From Streptomyces uncialis (GTDB taxonomy: Bacteria > Actinomycetota > Actinomycetes > Streptomycetales > Streptomycetaceae): 64,000 nucleotides of DNA. Of this stretch, positions 18,424 to 27,525 are shown piece by piece (the stretch's first letter is position 1; each line of letters opens with the position of its first letter). Location: assembly GCF_036250755.1 (NCBI RefSeq), contig NZ_CP109583.1, forward strand, positions 8,302,001 through 8,366,000, written 5' to 3'. The notes beneath the pieces are model-generated. The model was not told the DNA's origin. It searched no databases and saw only the letters and a list, made by a program, of their open reading frames with translations. Made by a program: the position numbers and the translations under genes.

Positions 18424-19971
18424 ATGTCCGCCGCGATGTCCGCCGGGGAACACAGCACCGGCCCGCAGCCCGGAGCCGAGCCCCGGCTCCGTCCGGGCTG
18501 GCTCAGCACGGACCCCTATCCGCAGCTCATCGGGGGCCGTGAGGCCACCGGCGGCACCCCCCTGCCGATCACCGACCCGTCCACCGGGGAGCGGCCCGCC
18601 CGCTATCTGGCCGCGACCGCCGAGGAGGTGGACGCCGCGATCGGCGCGGCCCGCGCCAGCTTCGACACCGGGGTGTGGCGGCGGATGCCGGGCCCCCGCA
18701 AGGCGGAGGTGCTGGAGGCCGCCGCGGCGGCGATCCGCGCCGACGCCGCGCGGTTCGCCGCGCTGGAGGCCCTGGACACCGGCAAGGCGGTGTCCGGCGC
18801 GCTCACCAACGACGTCTACGAGGCCGCGAACGCCTTCTCCTACGCGGCGGCCGTGGCCCGCACCGCGCACGGCGATGTCCGCCGGGCGACCTTCCCGCCG
18901 GAACTGCTGCCCGGCGGCGGGCCGCGTGTCCTCACCGTCCGTGAACCGGAGCCCGCCGGGGTCGTCGTCGAGCTGCTGCCGTGGAACGGGCCGCTGATGA
19001 CCGGCAGCCAGCGCATCGCGTCCGCGCTCGCCGCGGGCTGCTCGATCGTGGCGAAGCCCCCGGCCGACGCGGTGATCACCCTGGTCGAGCTGGGCCGTCT
19101 GCTCACCGCCGCCGGACTGCCGCCCGGGGTGCTGAACATCGTCCTCGGCTCCGGCGCCACCGTCGGGGAACAGCTGATCACCGACCCCCGGGTCGATCTG
19201 ATCAGCCTCACCGGGGGCACCGCGACCGGCCGCCATGTGATGGCCGCCGCCGCCCGCAACCTCACCCCCGTCCATCTGGAACTCGGCGGCAAGTCCCCGG
19301 TCGTGGTGTTCGCCGACGCCGATCTGGAACAGGCCGTCGGCTGGGCGATGATGGCCGCGTTCGTCAACATGGGCGAGGTCTGTGTCGCGGGCAGCCGGCT
19401 GCTGGTCGAGGAGTCGGTCTACGAGGACGTGGTGCGCTCGGTCGCCGCCGCGGCGGCGACGCTGCCGGTGGGGGACGCTCTCGACCCGAAGACGTTCATC
19501 GGCCCGCTGATCCACGAACGGCACGCGAACCGGGTACGGGGCTATGTGAGCCGCGCTCTCGGCGCCGGGGACGCCACCCTGGTCGGCACCCCGGAACTGC
19601 CCCCGGGACTGGGTCCGGCGTACGCCGCGCCGACCGTGCTCGGCGGGGTGCGGCGAGGCTGCGAGCTGGAACAGGAGGAGGTCTTCGGCCCGGTGCTCGC
19701 GGCGATGCCGTTCCGTACCGAGCGGGAGGCCGGTGAACTGGCCAACGGCACCGCCTACGGGCTCAACGGCACGGTGTTCACCGGGAACCTGGAGCGCGCG
19801 TTCCGCTTCGCGGACACCCTCGACTGCGGCGAGGTCAACGTCAACTGCCATTTCGCGCCCGATATGAACGGCGGCCGGGGCGAACCCCGTCGGGCCAGCG
19901 GTTTCTCCCGTACCGGGGTCGACGCGTACACCCGGATCAAGGCCGTGAACATCTCCGTGCACAGTGGCTGA
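18424..19971 (+). CDS. Aldehyde dehydrogenase (NAD(P)+)
   Basis: A 515-residue ALDH-superfamily enzyme. The general-base Glu is in HLELGGKSP (about residue 286) and the nucleophile Cys in GEVCVAGSR (about residue 320), with EEVFGPVLAAMPF near the C-terminus. The cofactor loop reads LLPWNGPLM in place of the common PWNFP. It would oxidise an aldehyde intermediate to the acid, which the acyl-CoA ligase could then activate. It is divergent from the amidohydrolase gene (164-base gap). The ATG at 18424 follows AGGGAG; an earlier GTG at 18415 is possible. It is the first of a plus-strand run reaching the ABC importer. Confidence 0.92.
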   Translation: MSAAMSAGEHSTGPQPGAEPRLRPGWLSTDPYPQLIGGREATGGTPLPITDPSTGERPARYLAATAEEVDAAIGAARASFDTGVWRRMPGPRKAEVLEAAAAAIRADAARFAALEALDTGKAVSGALTNDVYEAANAFSYAAAVARTAHGDVRRATFPPELLPGGGPRVLTVREPEPAGVVVELLPWNGPLMTGSQRIASALAAGCSIVAKPPADAVITLVELGRLLTAAGLPPGVLNIVLGSGATVGEQLITDPRVDLISLTGGTATGRHVMAAAARNLTPVHLELGGKSPVVVFADADLEQAVGWAMMAAFVNMGEVCVAGSRLLVEESVYEDVVRSVAAAAATLPVGDALDPKTFIGPLIHERHANRVRGYVSRALGAGDATLVGTPELPPGLGPAYAAPTVLGGVRRGCELEQEEVFGPVLAAMPFRTEREAGELANGTAYGLNGTVFTGNLERAFRFADTLDCGEVNVNCHFAPDMNGGRGEPRRASGFSRTGVDAYTRIKAVNISVHSG

Positions 19972-20026
19972 ATCCCCGCTTTGTGCTCCTGAACCAAAGA
20001 CCCCCCTGGCCTGGCGTCCATACCTT

Positions 20027-20039
20027 CTGACCGTCAGAC
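20027..20039. promoter_or_regulatory. Perfect palindrome, candidate GntR operator
   Basis: TCTGACCGTCAGA: 5-base arms around CCG, in a comparatively AT-richer 120-base gap before the VOC gene at 20092, with the GntR/FCD regulator gene two positions downstream. Size and placement suit autoregulation by that protein; the assignment is inference. Confidence 0.45.
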
Positions 20040-20091
20040 CATCAGTCCGGAACGAACCGGCCCACCGAACCACCGGAAGGAGTCGCCGACG

Positions 20092-20580
20092 ATGGCGATC
20101 ACCGGTATGAACCACGCGGTCCTCTATGTACGGGACGCCCGCAGGACCGCCGCCTTCTACCACGACGTCCTGGGCTTCGAGACGGTCATCGAGGGCCCGC
20201 CGGGCAGCTTCGTCTTCATGCGCGCCCCGGCCTCGGACAACCACCACGACATCGCGTTCTTCACCATCGGCGACAAGGCGAAGGCGTCCGAGGCGGGTTC
20301 CCGGACCGTGGGCATGTACCACATCGCCTGGGAGGTCCCCTCGCTGACGGCCCTCGCCCGGGCCCGCGACACCCTGGCCGCCGCCGGCGCGCTGAAGGGC
20401 GCCAGCGACCACGGCGCCAACAAGAGCCTGTACGCCACGGACCCCGACGGACTGGAGTTCGAGGTGATGTGGCTGGTCCCCGCCGAGCACTGGGGCGACG
20501 AGGCGCACCAGGCCATCGTCCGCCCGCTGGACATCGACGCGGAGATGCGCCGCTTCGCATCCGTCACGGGCGCGGTCTAG
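20092..20580 (+). CDS. VOC-family dioxygenase-like protein with intact metal site
   Basis: A 162-residue glyoxalase/extradiol-dioxygenase-fold protein. A full facial triad can be placed: His8 in MNHAVLYV, His77 in MYHIAWEV and a Glu near 123 in LEFEVMW. This makes it the best candidate among the island's VOC proteins for a real metalloenzyme, related in pattern to catechol 2,3-dioxygenase-like domains. AAGGAG lies 10 bases before the ATG. It is followed 90 bases later by the GntR regulator and preceded by the candidate operator, so it is probably substrate-induced. Confidence 0.88.
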   Translation: MAITGMNHAVLYVRDARRTAAFYHDVLGFETVIEGPPGSFVFMRAPASDNHHDIAFFTIGDKAKASEAGSRTVGMYHIAWEVPSLTALARARDTLAAAGALKGASDHGANKSLYATDPDGLEFEVMWLVPAEHWGDEAHQAIVRPLDIDAEMRRFASVTGAV

Positions 20581-20670
20581 GACCTGACCCTGCCCCGTCC
20601 CGGTGCGCACCGGACACCGCGCCGACCCACCGGGCGGGCGTACCCACCACGAGGACCGGAGGCCGTCCCC

Positions 20671-21384
20671 ATGGACCCGAAGCGCTTCGCCCCCGTCTCC
20701 CGCGCCACGGTCCCCGAGCAGATCAGGGACTCGCTCCTGGACGGCATCCGCGACGGCAGCCTGGCGCCCGGGTCCCGGCTCCCCGCGGAGCGCACGCTGT
20801 GCGAACAGTTCGGCGTGGCCCGCACCTCGGTACGCGAAGCGGTCCAGGGACTCGTCGTCCTCGGCTGTGTCACCAAGCGGGGCAACCGCTTCGTCGTCGC
20901 CGATTCCCTGCCCGACATGCCGCTGGGCGGCGAGGACCGGCGCAAACGCAACATCAGCGAACTGTTCGAGGTACGGCAGGTGATGGAGGTCGCCATCGCG
21001 CGGCTCGCCGCCACCCGCGCGGACCCGGCGGAACGCGCCCAGATCACCGCCCTCGCGGCGGAGTTCGGGCCGGGCATGCGGCTGGAGGACTTCCGGGACC
21101 TCGACCGCCGCTTCCATCTCGCCCTGGCCCGCGCCTGCGGCAACCCCACCCTGCACGAGCTGTACCGCAAGGCCCTGGACGCGGTGTTCGCCTCCGAGGA
21201 CTTCTCCTCGCTGCTGGACGCCGAGGACAACGCCGGGGCCGTCCGCGAGGTCATCGCGGAAGCCTGCCTGGCCCATGTACGGATCGCCGCCGGGGTGGCG
21301 GGCGGGGACCCGCACACCGCCGCGCTCGCCGCGGCCGACCATCTGGGCGAGGTCGAGAAACACATGATCGCCCGCATGTTCTGA
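20671..21384 (+). CDS. GntR-family regulator, FadR/FCD subgroup
   Basis: A 237-residue repressor-type regulator. The N-terminal winged helix has LPAERTLCEQFGVARTSVRE (residues about 36-55), followed by an FCD effector domain with EVRQVMEVAIARLAA, DRRFHLALARACGNP and the C-terminal HLGEVEKHM helix, whose Asp/His residues normally bind a metal-carboxylate effector. FCD regulators sense organic acids and usually control the operon they sit in, so it probably responds to a carboxylic pathway intermediate and controls the flanking plus-strand genes. The palindrome at 20027-20039 is its candidate target. Confidence 0.93.
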   Translation: MDPKRFAPVSRATVPEQIRDSLLDGIRDGSLAPGSRLPAERTLCEQFGVARTSVREAVQGLVVLGCVTKRGNRFVVADSLPDMPLGGEDRRKRNISELFEVRQVMEVAIARLAATRADPAERAQITALAAEFGPGMRLEDFRDLDRRFHLALARACGNPTLHELYRKALDAVFASEDFSSLLDAEDNAGAVREVIAEACLAHVRIAAGVAGGDPHTAALAAADHLGEVEKHMIARMF

Positions 21385-21497
21385 CCCACGGGCCGCCCGC
21401 TGGCCGCCGGGGCCGGCTCCCCGGCTCTCGGCTCCCCGGACCGCGGGGCGCGGGCACCGGCACCGGCACCCGCACGACAGAGAGGACGGACCCGCCC

Positions 21498-21884
21498 ATG
21501 AGTGACGACGAACGGCCGACCGAGGACGCGCAGCACGTCTGGGCCTTCGACGACGCCGAGTTCAAGGAGGTGCGGCCCGGCTTCCGGCGCCGCGTCTGGT
21601 CCAGCGACGACATGATGCTGACCTTCTGGCGGATCGAGGAGGGCCGCGGCCCCACCCCGTACGACAACCATCCGGACAACGAGCAGTGGGGCGTCGTCCT
21701 CAAGGGGAAGCTCGACTTCCGGATCGGTTCCGACGAGCGGCGGACGCTCGGCCCCGGCGACGTCTACTGGGCGCCCAAGGGCCACGACCACGGCGACAGC
21801 CTCTTCATCGGCGACCCCGAGCACGGCGAGACCTGGATCCTCGACATCTTCACCCCGCCCCGCGAGGAGTACCTCGGCGGCTGA
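21498..21884 (+). CDS. Cupin-domain protein
   Basis: A 128-residue single-domain cupin. Motif 1 is visible as YDNHPDNEQWGVVLKGKLDFRIG (split across residues about 55-77) and motif 2 as GPGDVYWAPKGHDHGDSLF. Metal-ligand positions include a His and Glu in motif 1 and a His in motif 2, so metal binding is likely. Small cupins act as dioxygenases, isomerases or ligand-binding proteins. ATG at 21498, preceded by AGAGGACGG. It sits between the GntR regulator and another VOC gene in the same direction, so it is probably part of the inducible pathway. Substrate unknown. Confidence 0.87.
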   Translation: MSDDERPTEDAQHVWAFDDAEFKEVRPGFRRRVWSSDDMMLTFWRIEEGRGPTPYDNHPDNEQWGVVLKGKLDFRIGSDERRTLGPGDVYWAPKGHDHGDSLFIGDPEHGETWILDIFTPPREEYLGG

Positions 21885-21975
21885 CCGCGCCGCCCACGCC
21901 TCACTCACCCGCGCACCACGCGCCACTTCACCCACGCGCCACCCGCCTACCCACCCACGCATCCTGGAGGACACC

Positions 21976-22335
21976 GTGCGCATCGGCAGCCTGCTGATCG
22001 GTTCGGAGAACGCCGAGCAGATGAAGTCCTGGTACCGCTCCGCCTTCTCGGTCACCGAGAACGACGGCGGCGCCTTCCCTCTCGGGGACGTCCAGCTCTT
22101 CATCGAGGAGCACAGCGAGGTCTCCGGGCCCAACGCGGACGCCGCCCGGGTGATCGTCAACCTCGACGTCGACGACTGCCGCGCCCTGGAGGCCCATCTG
22201 CTCACCCTCGGCGTCACCTGGGTGCGCAAGGTCGAGCAGATGCCCTTCGGACTGATCGGCACCCTCGCCGACCCCGACGGCAACTACGTCCAGATCATCC
22301 AGTGGGGCGCCGAACCGGGCACCCACCCCGGATGA
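21976..22335 (+). CDS. Small VOC-family protein
   Basis: A 119-residue glyoxalase-fold protein from a GTG at 21976 with TGGAGG upstream. It begins MRIGSLLIGSENAEQMKSWY and ends GTLADPDGNYVQIIQW. The expected first metal histidine is missing (LLIGS), and the last position is Gln rather than Glu (VQIIQW), so it is likely a non-metal, ligand-binding or isomerase-type member. It lies directly before the ABC importer (136-base gap that could carry another promoter). Confidence 0.83.
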   Translation: MRIGSLLIGSENAEQMKSWYRSAFSVTENDGGAFPLGDVQLFIEEHSEVSGPNADAARVIVNLDVDDCRALEAHLLTLGVTWVRKVEQMPFGLIGTLADPDGNYVQIIQWGAEPGTHPG

Positions 22336-22471
22336 TCCGCCCGCCCCACCTTGAGGGCCCCCACAGCACCCCCCACTCCTAGCAGCTCCCGCAGCACCCT
22401 CGAACGGTCCGCGGACCCGCCACCGGGTCCGCGTGACACCGAATCCGCGTTGAGTCGTCTGGAGAAGTGCG

Positions 22472-23587
22472 ATGCGAAGAAAAGTACTGAGAGCTGTCGC
22501 GGGCCTGGTCATCGCGCCGGGACTGCTGCTGACCGCCTGCGGTGAGACCCGGACGGACAGCCCGAAGGCCACCCCGGCCGCCGGCAAGAGCAGCGGGGGA
22601 GCGGCCACCACCACGCAGGCCGACGGCACACTGCCCGCGGGCGAGCCCGATGTGAACGGCGACGGCAAGGTCGTCATCGGGGTGATGAGCCCCGGTGACA
22701 CCAAGGACAAGGGCTACTACCAGAGCTTCGTCGACGAGTCCCGGAAGTTCGCCGACGAGCACGACTGGAAGCTCACCATCGTCGACAAGATCAACCCCGC
22801 CACCGCCGTCCAGCAGGCCCGCAACCTGTGCCTCCAGCGGGTCGACCTGATCGCCATCGGCGCCAGCGAGCTCAAGGACGCGCTGTCCGCGTCCACCGAA
22901 CCGCAGTGCAAGGGCGTCGCCTGGTACATCAGCGGCGGCCAGGGCGTGAAGCAGACCCCGGCGTTCACCCAGTCCCTCGACTTCATCAACGAGAGCCTGT
23001 ACGCCGCCGGTTACGCCGCCGGACTCATCCTCAAGGAGAACGGCGGCAAGAAGGCCGGCTACATCACCGGGCCCGACCTCGACTTCGCGCGAGCCGTCGC
23101 GAAGGCGTACAAGGCCGGTATCAGGTCCGTCGTCCCCGACGCCGAACTCGTCGAGAACTACACCGGCGACTTCAACGACTCCGGCAAGGCCAACGAGGCC
23201 GCCAACGCCCAGCTCTCCCAGGGCGTCAAGGTCATCTACCCCTACCTCGGCGGCGCCACCGACTCCGTCACCCGGATCGCCAACAAGAAGGGCGTCCCCG
23301 CCCTCACCCCCGGCACCGACCGCTGCACCCCCGAACCGGGCGGTGTGAAGTACGCGGTGTCCGTGGTCTTCAGCCCCGGCGCCTACTTCGCCGGAGCGCT
23401 CAAGGACTTCAAGGAGGGCACCCTGCGGATGGGCGTCGCCCGTGAGTGGCACCTGGGCAAGGACCCCGTCCCCACCGTCAAGCTCTGTGAGCCGAAGGGT
23501 GACCAGGAGGCCAAGCTGGCGAAGCTCATCGAGGACATCGGCAGCGGAAGGCTGAACGTCGATGACGCCGTCGCGGGCAAGCGGTAG
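22472..23587 (+). CDS. BMP-family ABC importer, substrate-binding lipoprotein
   Basis: A 371-residue secreted lipoprotein. A short signal peptide ends in the lipobox LTAC with Cys23 as the lipidated residue, followed by a Ser/Thr/Ala-rich spacer to about residue 55. The mature part is a periplasmic-binding fold of the basic-membrane-protein (PnrA/Med) family, with VIGVMSPGDTKDKGYYQSF near residue 68 and YLGGATDSVTRIANKKGVPAL near 262. Known members bind purine or other nucleosides and some bind autoinducer-like or aromatic ligands. It is the first gene of a complete importer with the three genes that follow; here it would deliver the island's substrate. Confidence 0.92.
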   Translation: MRRKVLRAVAGLVIAPGLLLTACGETRTDSPKATPAAGKSSGGAATTTQADGTLPAGEPDVNGDGKVVIGVMSPGDTKDKGYYQSFVDESRKFADEHDWKLTIVDKINPATAVQQARNLCLQRVDLIAIGASELKDALSASTEPQCKGVAWYISGGQGVKQTPAFTQSLDFINESLYAAGYAAGLILKENGGKKAGYITGPDLDFARAVAKAYKAGIRSVVPDAELVENYTGDFNDSGKANEAANAQLSQGVKVIYPYLGGATDSVTRIANKKGVPALTPGTDRCTPEPGGVKYAVSVVFSPGAYFAGALKDFKEGTLRMGVAREWHLGKDPVPTVKLCEPKGDQEAKLAKLIEDIGSGRLNVDDAVAGKR

Positions 23588-25463
23588 CGCGACCGCGCCG
23601 GTCATGGCCGCGGACGTGCCCGTGCTCCAGATGCTCGGCATCTCCAAGCACTTCGGGTCCGTCCGCGCCTGCGGCGAGGTCGATCTGAGCGTGGCCGCCG
23701 GGGAGATCCACGGTCTCCTCGGTGAGAACGGCGCGGGCAAGAGCACCCTGATGAAGATCCTGCTGGGCCTGGTCGTCCCGGACTCCGGACGGGTCCTGCT
23801 GCGCGGCCGGGACGAGGACATCACCGACCCGCTCACCGCCGCCGCCCGCGGTATCGCCATGGTCCACCAGCACTTCAGCCTCGTCGGCCCCCTCACCATC
23901 TGGGAGAACATCGCCCTCGGTGACCGGGGCCGGGTGGACCGCGACCGGGTACGCGCGGCGGTCCGCGAGGTCGGGGAGCGCTACGGACTGGCCGTCGACC
24001 CCGACGCCCGGGTGGAGGACCTGTCCACCGGGGAACGCCAGCGGGTGGAGATCGTCAAGTGCCTGCGCCGGGACCCTGATGTGCTGGTCCTCGACGAGCC
24101 GACCTCGGTACTCACCCTGGAGGAGTCACGGGACCTGTTCACCGTGCTGCGCCGGGCGGCGGCCGACCAGGGCAAGGCGGTGATCCTCATCAGCCACAAG
24201 CTGGACGAGATCGTCCACGCCACCGACCGGGTCACCATCATGCGCCAGGGCCGCGTCGTGGCCCGGCGCACCACCGCCGGGACCGACGAACGCTCCCTCG
24301 CCCGCGAGATGGTGGGCCGGGAACTGTCCAAGTGGACGGCGGCCACCGCCGTCGGCGCGCTGGACGCCCTCATCGAACCCGGCCGCACCGAACCGGCCGG
24401 AGGCTCACCCGTCGAGGTCCGCGAGGAACCGGACACCGAGGCCCCGGCGGCCACCCCGGCCGCCACCCCGGCGGCCTTGCCCGCTACTTCGGCCACCCCG
24501 GCCGCCACCCCTGGGACCGCTCCGACCGCCGCGTCGGGGGAGTCCGGCACGGCGGACACGGCGTCCGGCGGGGCGGGGGAGTCCGGCTCGGGCGACGGGC
24601 CGGGGGTGAGCCGTACCGGAGCCGCGTACGGCTCACCCCTGCCCGCCGTCCCCGCGCCCCGGCGGGCGGACGCCGACCCGGGGCCCGGATCGGCCGGCCC
24701 ACCGCACCCCGCCGCCACGGGTGTGCTCCTGCGGGTCCGCGACGCCCACGCGGTCGGCCCCGAACGGATACCGCTGCTGCGCGGACTCTCCCTCGAACTG
24801 CGGGCCGGGGAGATCCTCGGCATCGCCGGGGTCGAGGGCAACGGACAGGCAGCCGTCGGTGAGCTGTTCTCCAGTCTGCTGCCGCTCACCTCCGGCAGCG
24901 TCGAGGTCGACGGCACCACCGTGCCCGCGGGCCGCCCCGGCGCCATGCACGACGCCGGGATCGGCGTCATCCCCGAGGACCGGCACGCCTCCGGATGCGT
25001 CCTCGACATGAGCGTCGCCGAGAACCTCGTACTGGCCGACCTGCGGACCGTGACCCGGCGCGGACTGCTCAGCAGACGCCGACTCGTCGCCCGGGCCCGC
25101 GAACTCATCGAGCGGTTCGAGATCGCCACTCCGTCGCCCGACACCCCGATGCGGCTGCTGTCCGGCGGCAATCAGCAGAAGGTCGTCCTCGCCCGGGAAC
25201 TCTCCGCCCGGCCCCGGGTGCTCGTCGCGGCCCAGCCCACCCGCGGGCTCGACATCGGGGCCATCGAGTACATGACCGAGCGGCTGCACGAGGCGGCCCG
25301 CGGCGGTATCGCGATCCTGCTGCTGTCCACCGAGCTCAGCGAGATCCTCACCCTCTCCCACCGGATCGCGGTCATCCACCGCGGCACGGTCGTCGGCGGG
25401 ATGGACCGCGCCGACGTCGACATCGAACGCCTCGGCCTGATGATGGGAGGCCAGACCGCATGA
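23562..25463 (+). CDS. ABC importer ATPase, two fused nucleotide-binding domains
   Basis: A 633-residue RbsA/NupO-type double ATPase. Domain 1 has Walker A GENGAGKST, signature LSTGERQRVEI and Walker B LVLDEPTSVL. Domain 2 has the degenerate Walker A (GVEGNGQAAVGE), signature LSGGNQQKVVLA and AAQPTRGLDIGA, as usual for this group. The striking feature is a roughly 130-residue Ala/Pro/Thr/Gly-rich linker (about residues 258-386) between them; typical members are near 500-520 residues with almost no linker. The ATG at 23562 lies 26 bases inside the binding-protein gene, with GGAAGG upstream. It powers the two permeases that follow. Confidence 0.93.
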   Translation: MTPSRASGSATAPVMAADVPVLQMLGISKHFGSVRACGEVDLSVAAGEIHGLLGENGAGKSTLMKILLGLVVPDSGRVLLRGRDEDITDPLTAAARGIAMVHQHFSLVGPLTIWENIALGDRGRVDRDRVRAAVREVGERYGLAVDPDARVEDLSTGERQRVEIVKCLRRDPDVLVLDEPTSVLTLEESRDLFTVLRRAAADQGKAVILISHKLDEIVHATDRVTIMRQGRVVARRTTAGTDERSLAREMVGRELSKWTAATAVGALDALIEPGRTEPAGGSPVEVREEPDTEAPAATPAATPAALPATSATPAATPGTAPTAASGESGTADTASGGAGESGSGDGPGVSRTGAAYGSPLPAVPAPRRADADPGPGSAGPPHPAATGVLLRVRDAHAVGPERIPLLRGLSLELRAGEILGIAGVEGNGQAAVGELFSSLLPLTSGSVEVDGTTVPAGRPGAMHDAGIGVIPEDRHASGCVLDMSVAENLVLADLRTVTRRGLLSRRRLVARARELIERFEIATPSPDTPMRLLSGGNQQKVVLARELSARPRVLVAAQPTRGLDIGAIEYMTERLHEAARGGIAILLLSTELSEILTLSHRIAVIHRGTVVGGMDRADVDIERLGLMMGGQTA

Positions 25464-26602
25464 CCGGACTCCTCCAGGCGCCCCGCGCGAACAGCGCGGC
25501 GGGCGCGCCCGGACCACCCGCGCCCCCACCGCGCCCACCGCTCACGGAGCGGCTGCGCACCCCCGCGCTGTACGTCCTCTCCCTCTCCGCCGCCTTCGGG
25601 ATCGCCGCGATCCTCGTCGCCGTCGTCGGCAAGTCCCCCAAGGACGCCGCCGTCGCGATGTTCGACGGCAGCCTCGGCAGCGGCGCGGCCCTCGGCCAGA
25701 GCGTCGACCAGGCCGCCCCGCTGCTGCTCGTCGCCGTCGGCTCCGTCATCGCCGCCCGCGCCGGGATCTTCAACATCGGCCAGGAGGGACAGGTCGTCAT
25801 CGGCGCCGCGCTCGGCGCGGGCGTCGGGCTCTTCATGCCCGGCCCCGGCTGGTTCGTCCTGCCGATGATCCTGCTGTGCGCCGCGCTCGGCGGCGCCCTG
25901 TGGGCCGGCGTCGCCGCCCTCCTCCACTACTGGCGCGGGGTCGACGTCGTCATCAGCACCCTGCTGCTGATCTTCGTCGCCAACCAGGTCGTGTCGTTCG
26001 CCGTCAACCGGGACTATCTGCTGCGGGAGACCGCCGTCCCCGGCCAGACCACCACCTCCCAGTCCGACATGCTCCGGGAATCGGTGTGGCTGCCGCGCTT
26101 CGGCGAGTTCCCCGGCTTCAACATCGGTGCCGGGATCTTCCTCGCCGTCGTCCTCGCGGTCGCCGTGTACTTCGCGCTGACCCGCACCCGCTGGGGCTTC
26201 CGGATCCGGCTCCTCGGACTCAACGCCCGCACCGCCCACCGCGCCGGGGTCGGCGCCGTCGTCGTCGGCGGCGGCGCGCTCCTCGCCTCCGGCGCCTTCG
26301 CCGGGGCCGCGGGCGGGGTGATGCTCACCGGCAGCGGCTACCGCATGCAGGACGGCTTCGCCGGGAACGTCGGCTTCGACGGACTCCTCGTCGCCCTCGT
26401 CGCCAAGGACAACCCGCTGCACGCCGTCCCCGTCGCCTTCTTCTTCGGGGCGCTGCGCGCCGGCGGCGGCTTCCTCGCCGCGACCGGCATCCCCCGCTAC
26501 ATCGTCGCCGTCGTCACCGCGCTGCTCGTCCTCGCCGTCGTCTTCCCGACGGCCGTCGCGGAGATCCGGCGGCGTGTCCCGGCCCGCACCAAGGAAGCCT
26601 GA
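25460..26602 (+). CDS. ABC importer permease 1 (nucleoside/ribose type)
   Basis: A 380-residue membrane protein with about nine to ten hydrophobic segments after a 35-residue Pro/Ala-rich cytoplasmic lead. The conserved coupling region is NIGQEGQVVIGAALGAG near residue 103 and GLNARTAHRAGV near 252. ATG overlaps the ATPase stop (ATGA). It pairs with permease 2 to form the membrane pore of the BMP-type importer (YufP/NupP-like). No separate promoter. Confidence 0.92.
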   Translation: MTGLLQAPRANSAAGAPGPPAPPPRPPLTERLRTPALYVLSLSAAFGIAAILVAVVGKSPKDAAVAMFDGSLGSGAALGQSVDQAAPLLLVAVGSVIAARAGIFNIGQEGQVVIGAALGAGVGLFMPGPGWFVLPMILLCAALGGALWAGVAALLHYWRGVDVVISTLLLIFVANQVVSFAVNRDYLLRETAVPGQTTTSQSDMLRESVWLPRFGEFPGFNIGAGIFLAVVLAVAVYFALTRTRWGFRIRLLGLNARTAHRAGVGAVVVGGGALLASGAFAGAAGGVMLTGSGYRMQDGFAGNVGFDGLLVALVAKDNPLHAVPVAFFFGALRAGGGFLAATGIPRYIVAVVTALLVLAVVFPTAVAEIRRRVPARTKEA

Positions 26603-26613
26603 GAGGAGGCACC

Positions 26614-27525
26614 ATGATCGACGAGTCCTCCGTGGTCCTCGCCAGCGCCGTACGGCTCACCGTGCCCCTGGCCTTCGCCGCCTGCGGCGAGTACATCGCC
26701 GAACGCGCCGGAACCATCAACATCTCCGTCGAGGCCATGATGCTCGGCGGCGCCTTCAGCGCCGTCCTCGGCGCCACCGTCACCGGCTCCGCCGCCACCG
26801 GACTGCTGTTCGGGATGGCCGCCGGACTGCTCGTCGGCTTCGTGCACGCCCAGTTCAGCCACCGGCTCGGCGTCAACACCTACGTCGTCGGCCTGGTGCT
26901 GAGCGCGCTGGTGCTCGGTCTGACGAGCTTCCTCCTCGACTCCGTCGACCTCGACAAGAACCAGCAGGTCGGAGCCGTCGACATCCCCTTCCTCTCCGAC
27001 CTCCCGCTGCTCGGACCCGTCCTGTTCAGCCATCGCTGGCCCGTGTATCTGCTGGTCGCCCTGGTCCCGTTCGTCTGGTGGCTGGTGCAGCGCAGCCGCT
27101 TCGGCCTGGAACTGCGGGCCGCCGGGGAGAACCCCCGGTCGGCCGACGTCACCGGTATCGACGTCCGCAAGCGCCGCCGCCAGGCCCTGCTCATCTGCGG
27201 GCTGCTCTCCGGACTCGGCGGCGCCTACCTCGCCGTCGGGGAGGTGGGCATGTTCAACCAGAACATGACCGCGGGCCGCGGCTTCGTCGTCATCGCCGCC
27301 GTCATCTTCGGCGGCTGGACGCTGCGGGGCACCCTCACCGGCTGTCTCGTCTTCGGCGCCGCCGACGCCATGCGGCTCGCGCTGCCCGCGCTCGGCCTCC
27401 AGCTCAACGCCCAACTCCTGATCGCCGCACCCTATGTGCTCGCCCTGCTCGCCATGATGTTCTTCGCCAAGAGCCACCGGGCCCCCGGCGCGCTCGGCCG
27501 GCCGTTCGTCCGGGGGACCGTGTGA
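26614..27525 (+). CDS. ABC importer permease 2 (nucleoside/ribose type)
   Basis: A 303-residue polytopic permease (YufQ/NupQ-like). The ERAGTINISVEAMMLGGAF segment near residue 29 and the AAGENPRSADVTGIDV coupling helix near 169 identify it. GAGAGGAGG lies six bases before the ATG and 11 bases separate it from permease 1. Together with the previous three genes it makes a complete importer; nothing seems truncated. Confidence 0.92.
   Translation: MIDESSVVLASAVRLTVPLAFAACGEYIAERAGTINISVEAMMLGGAFSAVLGATVTGSAATGLLFGMAAGLLVGFVHAQFSHRLGVNTYVVGLVLSALVLGLTSFLLDSVDLDKNQQVGAVDIPFLSDLPLLGPVLFSHRWPVYLLVALVPFVWWLVQRSRFGLELRAAGENPRSADVTGIDVRKRRRQALLICGLLSGLGGAYLAVGEVGMFNQNMTAGRGFVVIAAVIFGGWTLRGTLTGCLVFGAADAMRLALPALGLQLNAQLLIAAPYVLALLAMMFFAKSHRAPGALGRPFVRGTV

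Noticed and set aside
17623..21363. A 1,246-codon minus-strand frame
   Set aside because: It overlaps aldehyde dehydrogenase, VOC and GntR genes on the other strand and part of the amidohydrolase in a wrong frame; composition is not protein-like.
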